In this document: in pieces, positions 34,160-45,848 of the stretch
Layout of the letters: each line of letters opens with the position of its first letter
How positions within the stretch are numbered: position 1 is the stretch's first letter
Source of the DNA: Cristatella mucedo
Lineage: Eukaryota; Bryozoa; Phylactolaemata; Cristatellidae
Direction: 5' to 3'
Length of the DNA: 64,000 nucleotides
Assembly (NCBI GenBank): GCA_009760855.2
Contig: WPIO01000002.1
Span: forward strand, 2,269,001 to 2,333,000
Translations under genes and position numbers: made by a program
Notes under the pieces: generated by a model
What the model was told of the DNA's origin: nothing
What the model saw: the letters and a program-made list of their open reading frames with translations, nothing else
Databases searched by the model: none

Positions 34160-35391
34160 ATGAGCCACGTAAGTCGAATGCCTTTCTGCTTCTGGTCCAT
34201 TTCATGCAGCTGCGGTCAGGGTCGATCGAGCGCTATGGAGGCGCAATGGACTCGCTCATTTCTGGCTACGGAACTGGGCTTTTCTGCGCTTGTGTTCGGA
34301 GCTTTCGTGACCCAGCCCGCACCGCTCGAGGCCATTTTGTCCTGGGGCGGGTCTAGACGAGATGGTTACGACCGCTTCTGCAGTGTCGCGAAAGACATGT
34401 CTGCACTTAGTTGCTAGTTATCCCTCGCTCTGGCAGATTCGCTCTCCGCAGCAGCGGCGCACGGATCGAATAAGTCTCGCGGGATGCGCATCCGGCCGCT
34501 TTCGTCTGGCAGTGCGGGAGGGAGGAGGTTTGACAAACGCTCCGACTAAAGCTCGTGAATGCTCGCGCCGACAGGTAGCGATCAGTTGCCAATGCCGTTG
34601 GGCCGGTGAAATGTTTGTCCCCAGGTTTTGATTCGTAGAACCATTCCCTGTCATGGCCGCTCGTAATGAGGCGGCGTCGAGCCGCTCCCGTTGCCTTCCT
34701 GCTGTCTCGTTGGCCGATTAGTCGCCACTGCTCGCTCACTCGCGTGTGGCTGAGCGATATTGAGGAAAGCAGCGGCCACGCCAGCGGTACTTTGTTTAAT
34801 GTTGCGCAGTGTTGTCAGATCTTGTCCGCGGTTCGCATATTGTAGCACCATCATCATCACGGTCTCGGCCATGCCATTGTGGATGCCATTACGGTAAGCT
34901 CAGCGCCCCGCCCCTTCGAGTGGTGCCGTGGCGGCTGCTGCTGCTGCCACCTGTCGCGGCAAGGCAGCCAGTTTGTGCCGGCCTGATGAGTCGCCGCGTC
35001 GTCTTTTACCGCTTGACAGGGAAGACACGACCAGCATGAGGTTGTGGTGGTGAATCAGCAGCCGTATCCAGCTGCCTACCCTGTCGCCTATCCGGCTGCC
35101 TACCCAGCACCAGCCGCTTACCCGGCTTACGCTCCAGCGCCGGCCATGGGCTACCCAGTACCGCAGCCTGCCTACATGGCACCTCCGCCTCAGGCAGTGT
35201 TCTACCCAGGAGCTCCCGCCTATACAACCAGTGAGTAGTGAGCTGTCTGCAGGAGGGGGCGGAGCAGAAGCCAGCGGCGCTGGCGGTGTGCGAGTGGTGT
35301 GGCGCTGCCATTGCCGGTCGCTGTTTGTTTGCCATTTATAGCGTACGTGGTTCCGGAGCACCATCACCATCACCACGGCCACCATTACTAG
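34160..35391 (+). CDS. Histidine/Pro/Tyr-rich small protein, copy 1 (four exons, 105 aa)
   Basis: Exons: 34160-34168 (Met-Ser-His), 34846-34893, 35020-35230 and 35342-35391, giving 318 nt with stop TAG at 35389. Donors are GTAAGT, GTAAGC and GTGAGT, and all acceptors end AG. Intron phases are 0, 0, 1. Exon 2 codes HHHHHGLGHAIVDAIT. Exon 3 starts GRHDQHEVVVV and continues as (A/V)AYP and Pro/Ala/Tyr repeats. Exon 4 codes TYVVPE, six His and GHHY. About one residue in six is His. There is no signal peptide or membrane segment. I do not recognise the family; metal binding or a structural/adhesive role is inference from composition. The paralog at 49708 shares every splice position. A canonical AATAAA lies at 36209. 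Confidence 0.8.
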
Positions 35392-36371
35392 GCCGCCGAG
35401 CAGCTGCCGGCGCCACCGCCGCCGGCGACGCAGGGATTGGTTAGCGCTGCACTTCGAATCTTGGAGCCCCCTCTTGGCTTCTGCATAACTTGTCCACGGT
35501 CCGGCGGTGGGCGCCAGCTTCCTGGCTGGGGCCGAGGAGGTAGTCAGCTCCTGCGGTGCACTTCGCGGCGAAAAATCTGACTGGCCCAGACGACTCGTGC
35601 ACTTTTAGACTAGTCCTCTGACTCTGTGCCTAATGCTCGCAGCTTTCTTTTGTTTGTTTATTTGTTTGTATGGTTCAACCAGCTGAGTATGCAAGGCTGG
35701 CTTGTTGCTATTGGGCATGGGATACTGATTTACTTGCATGCATTACCGAATGGCAGCTGGCTGTGTGCTGCCGGCAGCTGTCCTGTAGTCTCGTCACTAC
35801 ACACCTCTTCTCTCGGGGTGGGGTGGGGTGGGGTTTTCGTGTTTTCCGGCACCGCTGTACTAGCAAGCATGCCGAGCTGTTCAGCACGATTCAGCTTATT
35901 TCGATTATTCTCTTTTCAAATATACGAAGAAGTGCAGCTTCTAACGTCCCCCTAACAAGTTCGTGTTGTGCCTGTTTTGCGACAAAGCGAGACCTGCGAC
36001 CTAGAACGTGTCAGCCAATGAATGCATATACCTGTCTTTAGCCTAACGTAGGCGGGGACCTGCTGCAAGTAACTCGGAGTAGTAGGTTTGAAAGCGGATA
36101 TGTCCTCTGCCTAAACATTTTTCTTCGTAATGGAATACTAGCCTAGTGCTCATCTGTCTCATACCGTAATTTAGAGCCACCAGGCTTATTGTTAACTTAG
36201 TTAATGATAATAAATAGACGCGTGCTAGCCCAGTGTCACCCTCAATTGTGAGACCTCATCCTCGACATGGGTCTATCTAGAATCACTCTGGCGACGTCTA
36301 ATTGTAATCTGACCGTGCTGTTCGAAAGCGGTTCGACGTTTGATTAGCTTGTTGCCTTGGCTGTCAAGTCC
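35392..36371. other. 3' flank of the His-rich gene
   Basis: Probable 3' UTR and downstream DNA. AATAAA at 36209-36214 is the first canonical polyadenylation signal I see. A GGGGTGGGGT run lies at 35816-35833. Frames here are not recognisable. Confidence 0.4.
36209..36214 (+). terminator. Candidate polyadenylation signal AATAAA
   Basis: It lies about 820 bp after the stop codon of the first His-rich gene. A shorter 3' UTR using a variant signal is possible. Confidence 0.3.
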
Positions 36372-37649
36372 TCCTCCTTATAATAAAACACTTGATAAAG
36401 TGCCCTCAGAGAACTTAATCTCTTTCTAGGCGCTTTACATTTGCTGCATAGGAAACGCGATCGAGTGGTGAAGGATATCATGCTTGATTAACAACATGGT
36501 TAGGGGTAACATGCACAGGGTCAGCATGCAAGTGTGGTTAGTGGCAACGTGCAAAATGTCAGCACGCATAAGCACATGAAGGACGAATCACAGGGACCCA
36601 CTAGATGCTGTCCAAAATAGGTGTTTTTAAGTTCTTTTTAAACGTTGTCAAGTCAGGGGATGTTGTGACGCAAGTCGGGAGTGAGTTCCAGGCTGTGGGA
36701 GCATACGAACTAAATGCACGGTCTCCAAAGGATTTAAGGTTCGTAAGAGGTATTGGTAAACTATTGGATTCCGAAAAGTGGGTGGATGGTACGATGCTTG
36801 GTCTGGTGGGGGAGTAGATCTGAGAGATTGGCTGGAGCCAAGAATGAAGTGATCTAAAAGTGAGCGACAAAACCTTAAAGGCGATCCGTTGCTTGACTGG
36901 TAGCCTGTGCAGGTCGGCGAGAAGTGGTGTGATGTGGCAACTGCGATGCTCACGACAGACAAGCCTAGCTGCGGAATTTTGCACCAGCCATAATCGCCTG
37001 ATTGCACATGCCGGTGGGCCAGCAAGCAGTGAGTTACTGGTCAGGGAGGGATGTCACAAATGCATGGACCAACTTAGATGTGGTATCCTTCTCTAAATAA
37101 GCCCGAATTTTAGCAATGTTGCGTAGCTGAAAGTAGGCAGACTTGATGGTGGAGCTGATGTGGTCGTCTAACGAGAGGTCACTTTGGAACATGACACCTA
37201 GATTTCGAGCTGATTCAACAGGAGATATGCTGGCAGAGCCAATTTTGGGCTTCAGCCTTCCCATTTCAGAATCACACTGGGTTTTCCCATAACTGGTAAG
37301 TTAGTTTTATCATCGTTTAGTTTTAAAAAAATTGCCGCCATCCATGTGTGGATGTCATCAATACATGCAGCAAGTTAGTTGAGAAAATTTGAGGTGCTCG
37401 GAGGCTGGGATGATCAAAGCCAAGATGCAACTGAGTGTCATCCACATAGAAGTGAAAGGGTAGATTGTGCTTGACAATCACATCAGCAAGAGGGAGAGTA
37501 TAAACCTTGAAAAGCACCGGACATAGCACGGAGCCCTCAGGTACCCAAAATTTCAGAGGTACCTCGGATAATCTTTGTTCATTCACGTCAATACCCTGGA
37601 GTCTCCCACTGAGATAGGACCTGAACCATTGCAGAGCAGTGCCAGTGAT
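36372..37649 (-). mobile_element. Older L2-A LINE, 3' part (outer, interrupted copy)
   Basis: From low to high coordinate: 3' end (AAGTGCCCTCAGAGAACTTA), UTR, C-terminal frame (LVCREHRSCHITPLLADLHR, WNSLPTCVTTSPDLTTFK), and RT with a YVDDTQL catalytic block near 37440. Frameshifts lie near 36984, 37264 and 37323. The element breaks off at 37649 and resumes at 39226, because another L2-A inserted into it. Confidence 0.85.
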
Positions 37650-39225
37650 GATAATAATAATAACAATAATAATAATATTGCACTTGATAAAGCGCCCTAA
37701 GAGAACTTAATCTCTTTCTAGGCGCTTTACATTTGCTGCAAAGTGATACGCAATAGAATAGTAAGTAAAATCATGCTTGAAAAACAAACAAAATTAATAA
37801 CATGGTTAAGGGTTACATGCACTGGGTCAGCATGCAAATGTGGTTAGTGGCAGCATGAACAGTGTCAGCAGGCATAAGCACATCGAGGACGAATCACAGG
37901 GACCCACTAAATGCTGTCCTAAATAGGTATGTTTTTAAGTTTCTTTTAAATGTGGTCAGGTCAGGGGATGTAATGATGCAGGTCGGGAGGGAGTTCCAGG
38001 CTGTGGGAGCATACGAGCTAAATGCACGGTCTCCAAAAGATTTAAGGTTTGTACGAGGTATTTCTAGACTGTTGGATTCCGAAAAGCGAGTGGTACGATG
38101 CTTGGCCTGATGGGGTAGTATCTCTGAAAGATAGGCTGGAGCCATAGAATGAAGAGACCTAAAAGTGAGCGACAAAACCTTGAAGTCAATCCGTTGCTTG
38201 GCTGGTAACCAGTGCAGGTCGGCGAGAAGTGGAGTAATGTGGCAACTGCGACGCTCACGACAGACAAGCCTAGCTGCAGAGTTTTGCACCAGCTGCAATC
38301 GCCTGATCGCACATGCTGGTAGGCCAGTAAGCAGTGAGTTGCAGAAGTCGAGACGAGGATGTCACGAATGCATGGACCAACTTGGACGTGGTATCCTTAT
38401 CTAAACAAGCCCTAATTTTAGCAATGTTATGAAGCTGAAAATAGGCTGATTTGACTGTGGAGCTGATGTGGTCGTCTAACGAGAGGTCGCTTTGGAATAT
38501 GACACCTAGATTTTGAGCTGATGCAACTGGAGATATGCTGGCAGAGCCAATTTTGAAAGTCAGCCTTTCCAATTTCTGAATAACACTAGGTTTGCCCATA
38601 ACTAGTAAGTTAGTTTTATCATCGTTTAGTTTTAGAAAATTTGCTGCCATCCATGATCGGATGTCATCAATGCATGCAGCAAGTGAGTTGAGAGAATTTG
38701 AGGTGCTCGAAGGCTGGGAGGGATCAAAGCAAAGGTACAACTGAGTGTCATCCGCATAGAAGTGAAAGCCTAGATTGTGCTTGGCAATCACATCAGCGAG
38801 AGGGAGAGTATAAGCGGTGAAAAGGACCGGACCTAGCACAGAGCCCTGAGGTACTCCATATTTTAGAGGTTCTTCAGATGATCTTTGTCCATTCACGTCA
38901 ACACTCTGGAGTCTCCCACTGAGATAGGACCTGAACCACTGCAGAGCAGTGCCAGTGATGCCCAGGCGAGATGAGAGGCGCTCTAGAAGTACTTTGTGAT
39001 CGATGGTATCAAAATCTGCCGAAAGATTGAGCAAAACAAGAAGAGACACTCTACCCATGTCTGCATTCCTAAGTAGGTCGTTGTATACCCGAAGCAATGC
39101 TGACTCTGTGAAGTGATTAGCTCTAAAGCCAGACTGGAACTTACTAGCAAGGTGTGAGGTTTCGATATACGAGTTCAACTGGTCTGCCACGACCCGTTCC
39201 AGTGTCTTTGATAGGAATGGTAGAA
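37650..39225 (-). mobile_element. Younger L2-A LINE nested in the older copy
   Basis: Starts with the (ATT)n tail (37650-37676 in reverse), then the 3' UTR and the ORF2 C-terminal frame (37894-38298), and a 306-codon RT frame to beyond 39190. The RT has DFDTIDHKVLLERLSSRL, GVPQGSVLGPVLF and FHFYADDTQLYL. One extra base near 38357 separates RT from the C-terminal frame. The 5' truncation is at LPFLSKTLERVVADQLN. Direct flanks AGTGATG (37643-37649 and 39226-39232) are a target-site duplication within the older element. Confidence 0.9.
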
Positions 39226-39272
39226 GTGATGCCCAGGCGAGACGAGAGGCGCTCTAGAAGAACTCGTGATCG
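39226..39272 (-). mobile_element. Continuation of the older L2-A LINE
   Basis: AGTGATGCCCAGGCGAGACG and the sequence after it match 38956-38996 of the younger copy. This is the RT segment directly upstream of the insertion point, so it is the displaced part of the 36372-37649 element. Confidence 0.75.
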
Positions 39273-39339
39273 CTTGCTCCCTGTTGCACCAGTTGTCTCA
39301 GCCAAACATGCGAATTTGCTTTGCTCAGTTTTCCCTGCA

Positions 39340-39625
39340 CTTCAGTAAACTTGTCTTTCTTGTTCCTCTTGTTCCGCTTTTCCTACTGGCTTATGCAAGA
39401 TTCAGCTAATGTTGTCAGAACCAGGGGTTACAATACCCCTCGGCCCCGAACGTCTGCGTATACGAGTGCCTGCTTGTATATTTTTGCATTTTTGCCTAAG
39501 TAGACGTGTTGCATGTCATTGACCCAGGGTTCCTGTCACTAACCCACTCCTCTTGCAGCGAGTTGTAAAGCCCCTATATAGAGCTCTAATCCTTTTAACG
39601 TGCTATAAACGCGACTCATCATGTC
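39340..39625 (+). mobile_element. Diverged L2-type 3' end
   Basis: CTCTTGCAGCGAGTTGTAAAG and the following CCCCTATATAGAGCTCTAAT resemble the end at 55690-55760 and, more loosely, the L2-A tail. The coding part is not recognisable. Confidence 0.4.
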
Positions 39626-40127
39626 TATAGCTACTTGAGAGATCTACATCTTAATTAGATTTTTTATATAATAATTCCAGTTTTCAGCACCCAAAGTCTC
39701 CAGGACAAATAGTTAGCGATATGAAAAACTTGGGTTTAATAGCTAGACCCCGTGGTTTCTCGTAATAAATTGCTGAACTATCAAAGCTTGGGTATACCAG
39801 AGACAGTCTCCCCAGCCCCCACTTGGGTCTTATTGAAACTAATCTCACCAGTTTTGGAAGTTTATGAGATAAATGACCACGATCCATGGGACACAGGAGT
39901 TGCTGCATTTGCAACCAGCTTTTGCATGCACATATTTCATACAAGCAAGATCGTTGATTAAAGTGGCCAAGAGCATAATGGTAATCAGAGAAAACTGGCC
40001 GAACTGGTCATAAGTAAGGTGGACATTGTTACAAGGCACATTCCTGTTACTGTGGTTTGATCTCCCAACCTTCATAGGCATAGCCAGGATTATGCTAATG
40101 AGGATCATACCTAGACCTCTCTGGTGG
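39626..40127. other. No recognised gene
   Basis: AT-rich sequence with short frames on both strands; nothing recognised. Confidence 0.35.
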
Positions 40128-40252
40128 AGCCAATCATTAGCCCAGTGGTCAAGGTGCTCACATTGACGAACGTCAAAGCTAATGTAGTTGATGATCGATG
40201 GCGTGGGCTTGAGCTCCGTGGCTTACGTGATGCACCTGAATAGAGATTAAGC
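40128..40252 (+). mobile_element. SINE-A copy, truncated in its tail
   Basis: Head TTAGCCCAGTGGTCAAGGTG, box-B-like GTGGGCTTGAGCTCCG and body GTGATGCACCTGAATAGAGA. It joins an L2-A 3' end at the shared letters AAG, so the junction is chimeric. Confidence 0.7.
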
Positions 40253-40462
40253 CTGGAACCCACTACCGACACACGCTACAACGTCCCCTGACACGCCATT
40301 TAAAAAGAGGCTTCAAACGCACATGTTTATTACACCGTTTGGTGCTTACACTGCTTGCGGATGTTACCACCAAACAATTGGTAATGCTGTATATGCAGTA
40401 TCTGTAAAGTGCCTAGAGAAAGATTCAGTTCTCCGAGGGCGCTATACAAATACATTATATAA
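40253..40462 (+). mobile_element. L2-A LINE 3' end
   Basis: CCTGGAACCCACTACCGACA corresponds to the AWNSLPT codons. The UTR (GGTGCTTACACTGCTTGCGG) and the end AAAGTGCCTAGAGAAAGATT...GGGCGCTATACAAATAC follow. Confidence 0.75.
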
Positions 40463-40595
40463 TTCATTTGTGTAGCACCATAAGAAAACCGAATCTCTAT
40501 TCAGGCTCTTCACATATGCCACGGGGTTCGAGCCGACGACCTCGGCCAGACCTTGGTCGGGGCGAGCACCTTAACCACTGGGCCAAACCAGCTCG
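40463..40595 (-). mobile_element. SINE-A copy, reverse orientation
   Basis: Plus-strand TGTGTAGCACCATAAGAAAA, CTCTATTCAGGCTCTTCACA, the box-B complement GGGGTTCGAGCC and CACTGGGCCAAACCAGC. Confidence 0.8.
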
Positions 40596-40844
40596 GCTTT
40601 ATAATTAAGCTCTATAGGCCGTTATACAAATTAATTATGAAATATATGAATATATATATACATACACAAAGGTGAAAAGGCGTGTTAATTGGCCCAGCCG
40701 CCAAACGTACTTTCCAGGTCTGTCCAAAGTGGGCAAGAGGGCCTTGTTGGTCTGAGTGAGAATTTTGATTGACCAACTCCAACCCATGATTACATCAATA
40801 GCGAGGAGATTTGTGGAATTACAAGGTACCCCATGTGGTCGCGA

Positions 40845-41060
40845 GGCACAAGCTAGATTTACTTTTTACTCAGATGGCATACAGCTGTACCAGATCTGTA
40901 TACACTCTCTTCTCTCCGATACCTTAAACTCTGAACTCTTATTGCTGTATGTATTGCTGACATTCCAGCATATGTCAAATGCCAAGAAACAGATTTCCCT
41001 AACGGCACTGTACAATTGTCTTCTTCTTCTTATTATTATTATCAATTGCACTTAAATGGC
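40845..41060 (+). mobile_element. L2 RT scrap with mutated catalytic block
   Basis: The frame reads FTFYSDGIQLYQ where active copies read FHFYADDTQLYL, so both Asp-containing positions of the YADD box are altered. It ends in a TTATTATTATTA run. Confidence 0.55.
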
Positions 41061-41451
41061 AGAAACCTTCAAATTGACTATTTTGATAAAACTTACGAGC
41101 TTTGGGAAAGCCTGGAGCTGCTCGGAAAGTGGAGGGCCTAACTCCCAAAACGGACTCAGTTATAACATCATCTTTAGCTTATTCATGAAATCTGAGTGTC
41201 TTGTTTCAAAGTGACCGTTCGCTGGAATAATGTCTCTTTGAAAAATGACTAGAAGAGTTCCTCTGCTCACAAGATGGCCGCATTAGCTCATAGTCAATTC
41301 TGCCTACTGTGAGATAAGCCAAACTGCAGAGAATTGGACTTGCTTAGATAAGGATACCTCAGGCAAGCTGGTAAATGTATTTGTTACATCCCATTTAGAT
41401 GCATGTAACATAACCACTGGCAGGTCTAAAAAATCTTAACTGATTTAACGG
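41061..41451. other. No recognised gene
   Basis: Stop-dense sequence between LINE and SINE fragments. Confidence 0.35.
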
Positions 41452-41595
41452 CCTCATTCGTATAACGGCAGAAGAGCTTTATCGGCTATTACAACCACTT
41501 GCAGTTGGCGTTAAAGAATCGCCCAACTGCCGGATTCGAACCCCGACCTCGGTCTTAAAGAGTGAAAACCTTACCTCCTGAGCTATTACGGCTAG
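41452..41595 (-). mobile_element. SINE-B copy
   Basis: Plus-strand TTCGTATAACGGCAGAAGAG, CCACTTGCAGTTGGCGTT, AATCGCCCAACTGCCGGATT and CGAACCCCGACCTCGG (box-B complement). Confidence 0.8.
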
Positions 41596-41599
41596 CTAC

Positions 41600-43165
41600 C
41601 CGTGCAATGGAATACTTGCAGTTGGTGCAAAACGCTGCAGCTAGGCTTGTACGTCGTGAACGCAGTAACGGCCATTATACGCCACTCTTCACGAACCTGC
41701 AAGGTTTTTCTATTCAGCATCGAATCGACCTCAAAATTTATTCGCTCACTTTTAGGTCCCTTTATTAATACTTTTGCGTCTGGTCTACCCTAAATACTTC
41801 AAAAAAAGTTTCGCATTATACTGCTCCACCATTCCTATGAGGTACTGGAACAAGTCGTGGCAGCTGATCGGCTGATCTCATATATTGAAACTTTACAAAG
41901 CTAGTAAATTACAGCCTTGTTTTAGAATTAATCACTCCAGAGAGTCAGCCTTGCTTCCGGTGTATAACGATCTTCTCAGGAAAGCAGACGTAGGTAGACT
42001 CTCTCTGCTTGTACATTTATTTGTACATTTTACATTACTGTAAAGTTCGCTGAGTCATTCGGCAGCCTTTGATAATATCGATCCTTATTACTTCTCGAGC
42101 GCCTCTCATCTCTCCTTGGCATCACTGGTACTGCACTGAAAGGGTTCAGGTCCTATCTCAGTGGGAGACTCCTGAGTATTGATGGGAATGAACAACGATC
42201 ATCCAAGCAACCACTGAACTCTGTGCTTGGTCCGTTTTTTTTCTCACGGTTCATACTCTCTCTTACCGACGTAATTACCATTCACAATCTAGGCTGTCAC
42301 TTCTATGTTAATTACACTAAGCTGTACCTTTGCTTGGATCCCTACCCAGCCCTCTAGCACGTCAAATTCTCTCAACTCCCTTGATGCATGTATTGATGAC
42401 ATCCGCACATAGATGGCAGCGAACTTTCTTAAAGTGAATGTTAATAAAACCAGCCAACCAGTTATGAGCAAACCAAAATTGATCCCGAAGTTGAAAACCT
42501 AATGCTCAAAAGTGGCTCTGCCAGCATATCTCTCGCTGAATCTGCAGGAGATCTAAAATCTAGGTGTCCTCTTCCAAGGTGACCAGATTGCACTACTTCT
42601 AGCTTGTCTGCAATGGCTCCCAGTGAAGTAACGCATCGACTTCAAGGTTCTGTCACTCATTCTTAGGCTCCTTCATTCTTTGGCTCCAGCCGACCTTACA
42701 GATCTACTCACCTAACAGACTAAGCATCGTTACCACACACTTTTTGGAATCAAATCATTTACAAATATCTCATGCATACCTCAAATCCGTTGGATCGTGC
42801 CTTTAGTTCTTATGCTCCCAAAGCCTGGAATTCACTTCCGACTGGCGTCACGCCATCACCTGACTTAATCACATTTAAAAGAAAGCTAAAACGCATCTAT
42901 TTATCACAACATTTAATGGGTCCACGTGATTCGTCCTTTATGTGCTTACGCAGCCAGACACTGTGCATGCTGCCACTAACCGTATTTGCATGCTGACCCC
43001 ATGCATGTCACCTCTAACCATGTTGTGCTTACTGTCTTTGAGCATGCAACCACTAACTGTTCAACCGTGCTTCCTTTGCAGCAAATGTAAAGTATCTAGA
43101 AAGAGATTGAGTTCTTTTAGGGCTCAACAAACATATACAAACATATTATTATTATTACCGTATGC
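41600..43165 (+). mobile_element. Decayed L2-A LINE(s), RT to 3' end
   Basis: A C-terminal block (LQLVQNAAARLVRRERSNGH, 41617-41768) precedes RT-region sequence (41830-42560, with stops), a second C-terminal block (LDRAFSSYAPKAWNSLPTG, near 42800) and a 3' end (AAAGTATCTAGAAAGAGATT at 43087). Because a C-terminal block comes before RT, at least two insertions are joined here. Confidence 0.7.
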
Positions 43166-43199
43166 TCATCTGACTCTTGTTTGCTTGTTGTGCCTCTAA

Positions 43200-43490
43200 C
43201 AAATCTTCTTTGGAAGCCGTGCCTCCAGTTCTTACGCTCACAAAGCATGGAACTCACTCACTACTGACGCCAAGCCATTACAAGAAGAGTTTAAGACTCA
43301 ACCTGTTCCTCGCAGCATTTTTCCTATCTGTGTGAACCGTCCTTAATGTGCTTATGCGTGCTGACATGCTTATGTGTACGCCAGACAACTAAAGACAACG
43401 TGGCTTGCTTTCCAGCATATGTAAATTGGCTAGAAATAGATTTAGTTCTTCCAGGACGCCGCACAATCGTATTGCTGCTATTATTATATT
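43200..43490 (+). mobile_element. L2-A LINE 3' end, second tandem piece
   Basis: Encodes remnants of SYAHKAWNSLTT, then the UTR and the end TAAATTGGCTAGAAATAGAT with an ATT tail near 43478-43490. It directly follows another L2-A tail. Confidence 0.65.
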
Positions 43491-44756
43491 GCCGTAACGT
43501 TTAGTAATACGTGGCTGCCTTTTGTCCACTCTTGTTTAGAACGAGTTCGCATATATGATCGGTTGTCGCCAATTTAAAATATTAGAAGTCCGAAGCCGGG
43601 ATTTTCATCTAGGAGGCAAGACGCCCACAAGTTTTATGTGGGGGCAAAACTCGTAAGATTTTCATGTAGGGGCAAGACACGTAATAGATGAAAAATTATA
43701 GTAAAAATCAGTGTTCATTCGACACGAACTCAGTAGCTGGTGGCTCGTCGAGTGAAATTGGCACGTAATTTCGTCTTAGGGGCTGCATAGGAAGAAGGGT
43801 TGCCGAGGACGAGCCCCCCTGAAGGCGGAGGGGGGGGGGCAAATGAACCTCCTCGCCGTTGCTTCGACACTGGGTGAAAAAGCAAAAGTGAAACGTGACG
43901 GAATCCATAAGGGATCAACGCCTTCCCCTGCCGATTACTATCTGATTTCAGAATGTCTTGTAAATTCGAGGATCATCTCAGGTCAAAGCAAAGGATGTCA
44001 TGGCGCCTTTGTTGGCACGTTTGGTTCAGAGAGATGCCCCTAGCAGCGTCGTTCGGTGAATTCTCATTAGATGTGCCGTCGGTACCCTCCCCGGACTATC
44101 TATCGAGACCTTCGGTGTCTCTGTACCGCGAGTCATTCCTGCCGCTGTCTGTACCCAGTCGGTATTAGTGACTTTGAAAACAACTTATAAGCTGCTCCGC
44201 TGCTGCTGCTGCGTACCCGAGACTAACTAGGAACATCGTGCCGTCTTGCTAATACCCTGTTCGAGCTCCTCGCGAGTGGCAGGGGGCTCTACTGAGGACA
44301 ATGGTTGTTCGCAAGTTGAACTGCTTAATGCGACTTAGCCAGCGCTTGGCAAGCGAGGTAGCCATAATGGATATACTGTGGGTCTCTGACAAGCGATGGC
44401 GCGAGTAGGCGTCAATCTGTAGGGGTGGTGCTGGTTTGTTTAATTTTGCCAGCTAACGAAGCCATGTCTGTTTGGCCTCCTCGTTTGCAGTCTTGTTACT
44501 TACACGACCGAGACCGACGGCGTCGTAATTCCGAGCCCCGTTGCCGTGAAAGTTTGTAGCAGTGCGGCACCTCCATCGAATGATGATTTATGCCGTATGT
44601 GGGAGTTTAAACAGGTGAAGATGAGCCTTTTGAATGTCCAGGTTACTGATTGGCACAGATTGATTCAACCCAATGACGCGGCGTAGACTGGGCGTCGTAT
44701 TCACTTAGATGTATGTTTTCGAGTGGACCACGCTCGAGCAGTAGGCTGTAGTAAAA
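43491..44756. other. Unassigned, with short internal repeats
   Basis: Diverged units of GATTTTCATSTAGGRGGCAA lie at about 43600-43685. A G run follows CCCCCCTGAAGGCGGA at 43815-43840. No gene was recognised. Confidence 0.35.
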
Positions 44757-44793
44757 GCCAGCGAGGTGCGTGCAATACACGCACCTCGCTGGC
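44757..44793. repeat. Perfect hairpin, 16-bp arms and 5-base loop
   Basis: GCCAGCGAGGTGCGTG is followed by CAATA and its exact reverse complement. No neighbouring gene or element explains it. Confidence 0.9.
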
Positions 44794-45701
44794 GGGGCGA
44801 GCCCTTTTTTGCTGGCGAAGCGGCGATTGGTGCCCCTGTCGCACGGGGCGATCGGAAGAGCCCATTGTAGCGCCGCGCTAGTCTTGGCTCAATTGTAGCA
44901 CGAACGAGAACTGCTCGGCGGGGAAAACTCTTGTCCTAGAGAAGTGAGCCACAGAGAGGAGCAACAGTGTGGTCAGATAGCAAGAGCTTAAGCTCTGGTA
45001 CCAGCTGTGGTGATTCTTCGGCCTTTAGAATCGGTCTGCTATCCGCTCGAGTGGCTGACCGATGCTGGCTGGCCTGTCACCTCGGCGATAATTCTGTCCT
45101 AAAAAAATCGTCTAGAACCTTCTCGCATTCGAGCTGGACGTGAGTGCTCATCTGGCGGTCGAGCGACGGTATTAATTCCTTACCGTAATGGCCCGCGGTG
45201 ACGGGGCCCGATATCACTAAGGCTCTCGGCCCATGGTCTCGGCGGCTAGCTATATAAGAGTGATGGCGCTCGCTCAGGGCTCCTGCTCTCTCTTCGGCTT
45301 CGTTTCGACACTGTCGCCGGTAGTCGCTGGACTCGTCCTCTCTGACAGCGAGGCAGGAAGGGAAGCTGCTCTCCGGCGATTGACGAGACGGAGCGAGGCA
45401 GCGCCAGGAGGATTCGGCGGATGTCATCGAATGCGATCGCACAGCACCCGTGGCTCACTTTTCGCGTTCGTGTTCTGTGTGTGCGTGTGTGCGCGCGCGA
45501 ACCTGGTCCCGGCATGGGAATCAGCCGATGCGAACTGGAAGTAGTTTGGTTTACTGTGTGAGATATTCCTGCCATTAAAGTGGAAGCGGCGCTCTAGCTC
45601 TCCAGTCAGGGTCTACGTTCCAGTCGTTCTAGCTCCTCCCCAATTTGGGTAGTTCCCCACGATATATAAATAAATATATAAATACTAGCTGATCAAACAG
45701 C
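44794..45701. other. Unassigned, with an isolated TATA-like site
   Basis: CTATATAAGAG at 45249-45259 would start transcription near 45285. A plus-strand frame (45263-45544, MALAQGSCSLFGFVS...) begins too close to it to be its product. No gene is called. Confidence 0.3.
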
Positions 45702-45848
45702 CTCTTTTATATAGCAATAGAAGAGCCCTTACGGCCATCACCAGCGCTTGCAGCGGTGATAAAGGATCGCCCATCGCAGGAATCGAACCCACGACCTCTG
45801 TACCGTGGTCGTGAAAAGCACCCACTTTAGCTAGTGTGCCGTCGCAAT
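45702..45848 (-). mobile_element. SINE-B copy, best preserved
   Basis: Plus-strand TTTATATAGCAATAGAAGAG, CAGCGCTTGCAGCGGTGATA, AGGATCGCCCATCGCAGGAA, box-B complement GAATCGAACCCACGACC, then GGTCGTGAAAAGCACC. Reference copy of the family. Confidence 0.8.

Noticed and set aside
34049-34417. Open frame through the first exon of the His-rich gene
   Set aside because: It reads through the GTAAGT donor into the intron. The Met-Ser-His exon plus conserved exon 2 explains the region better.
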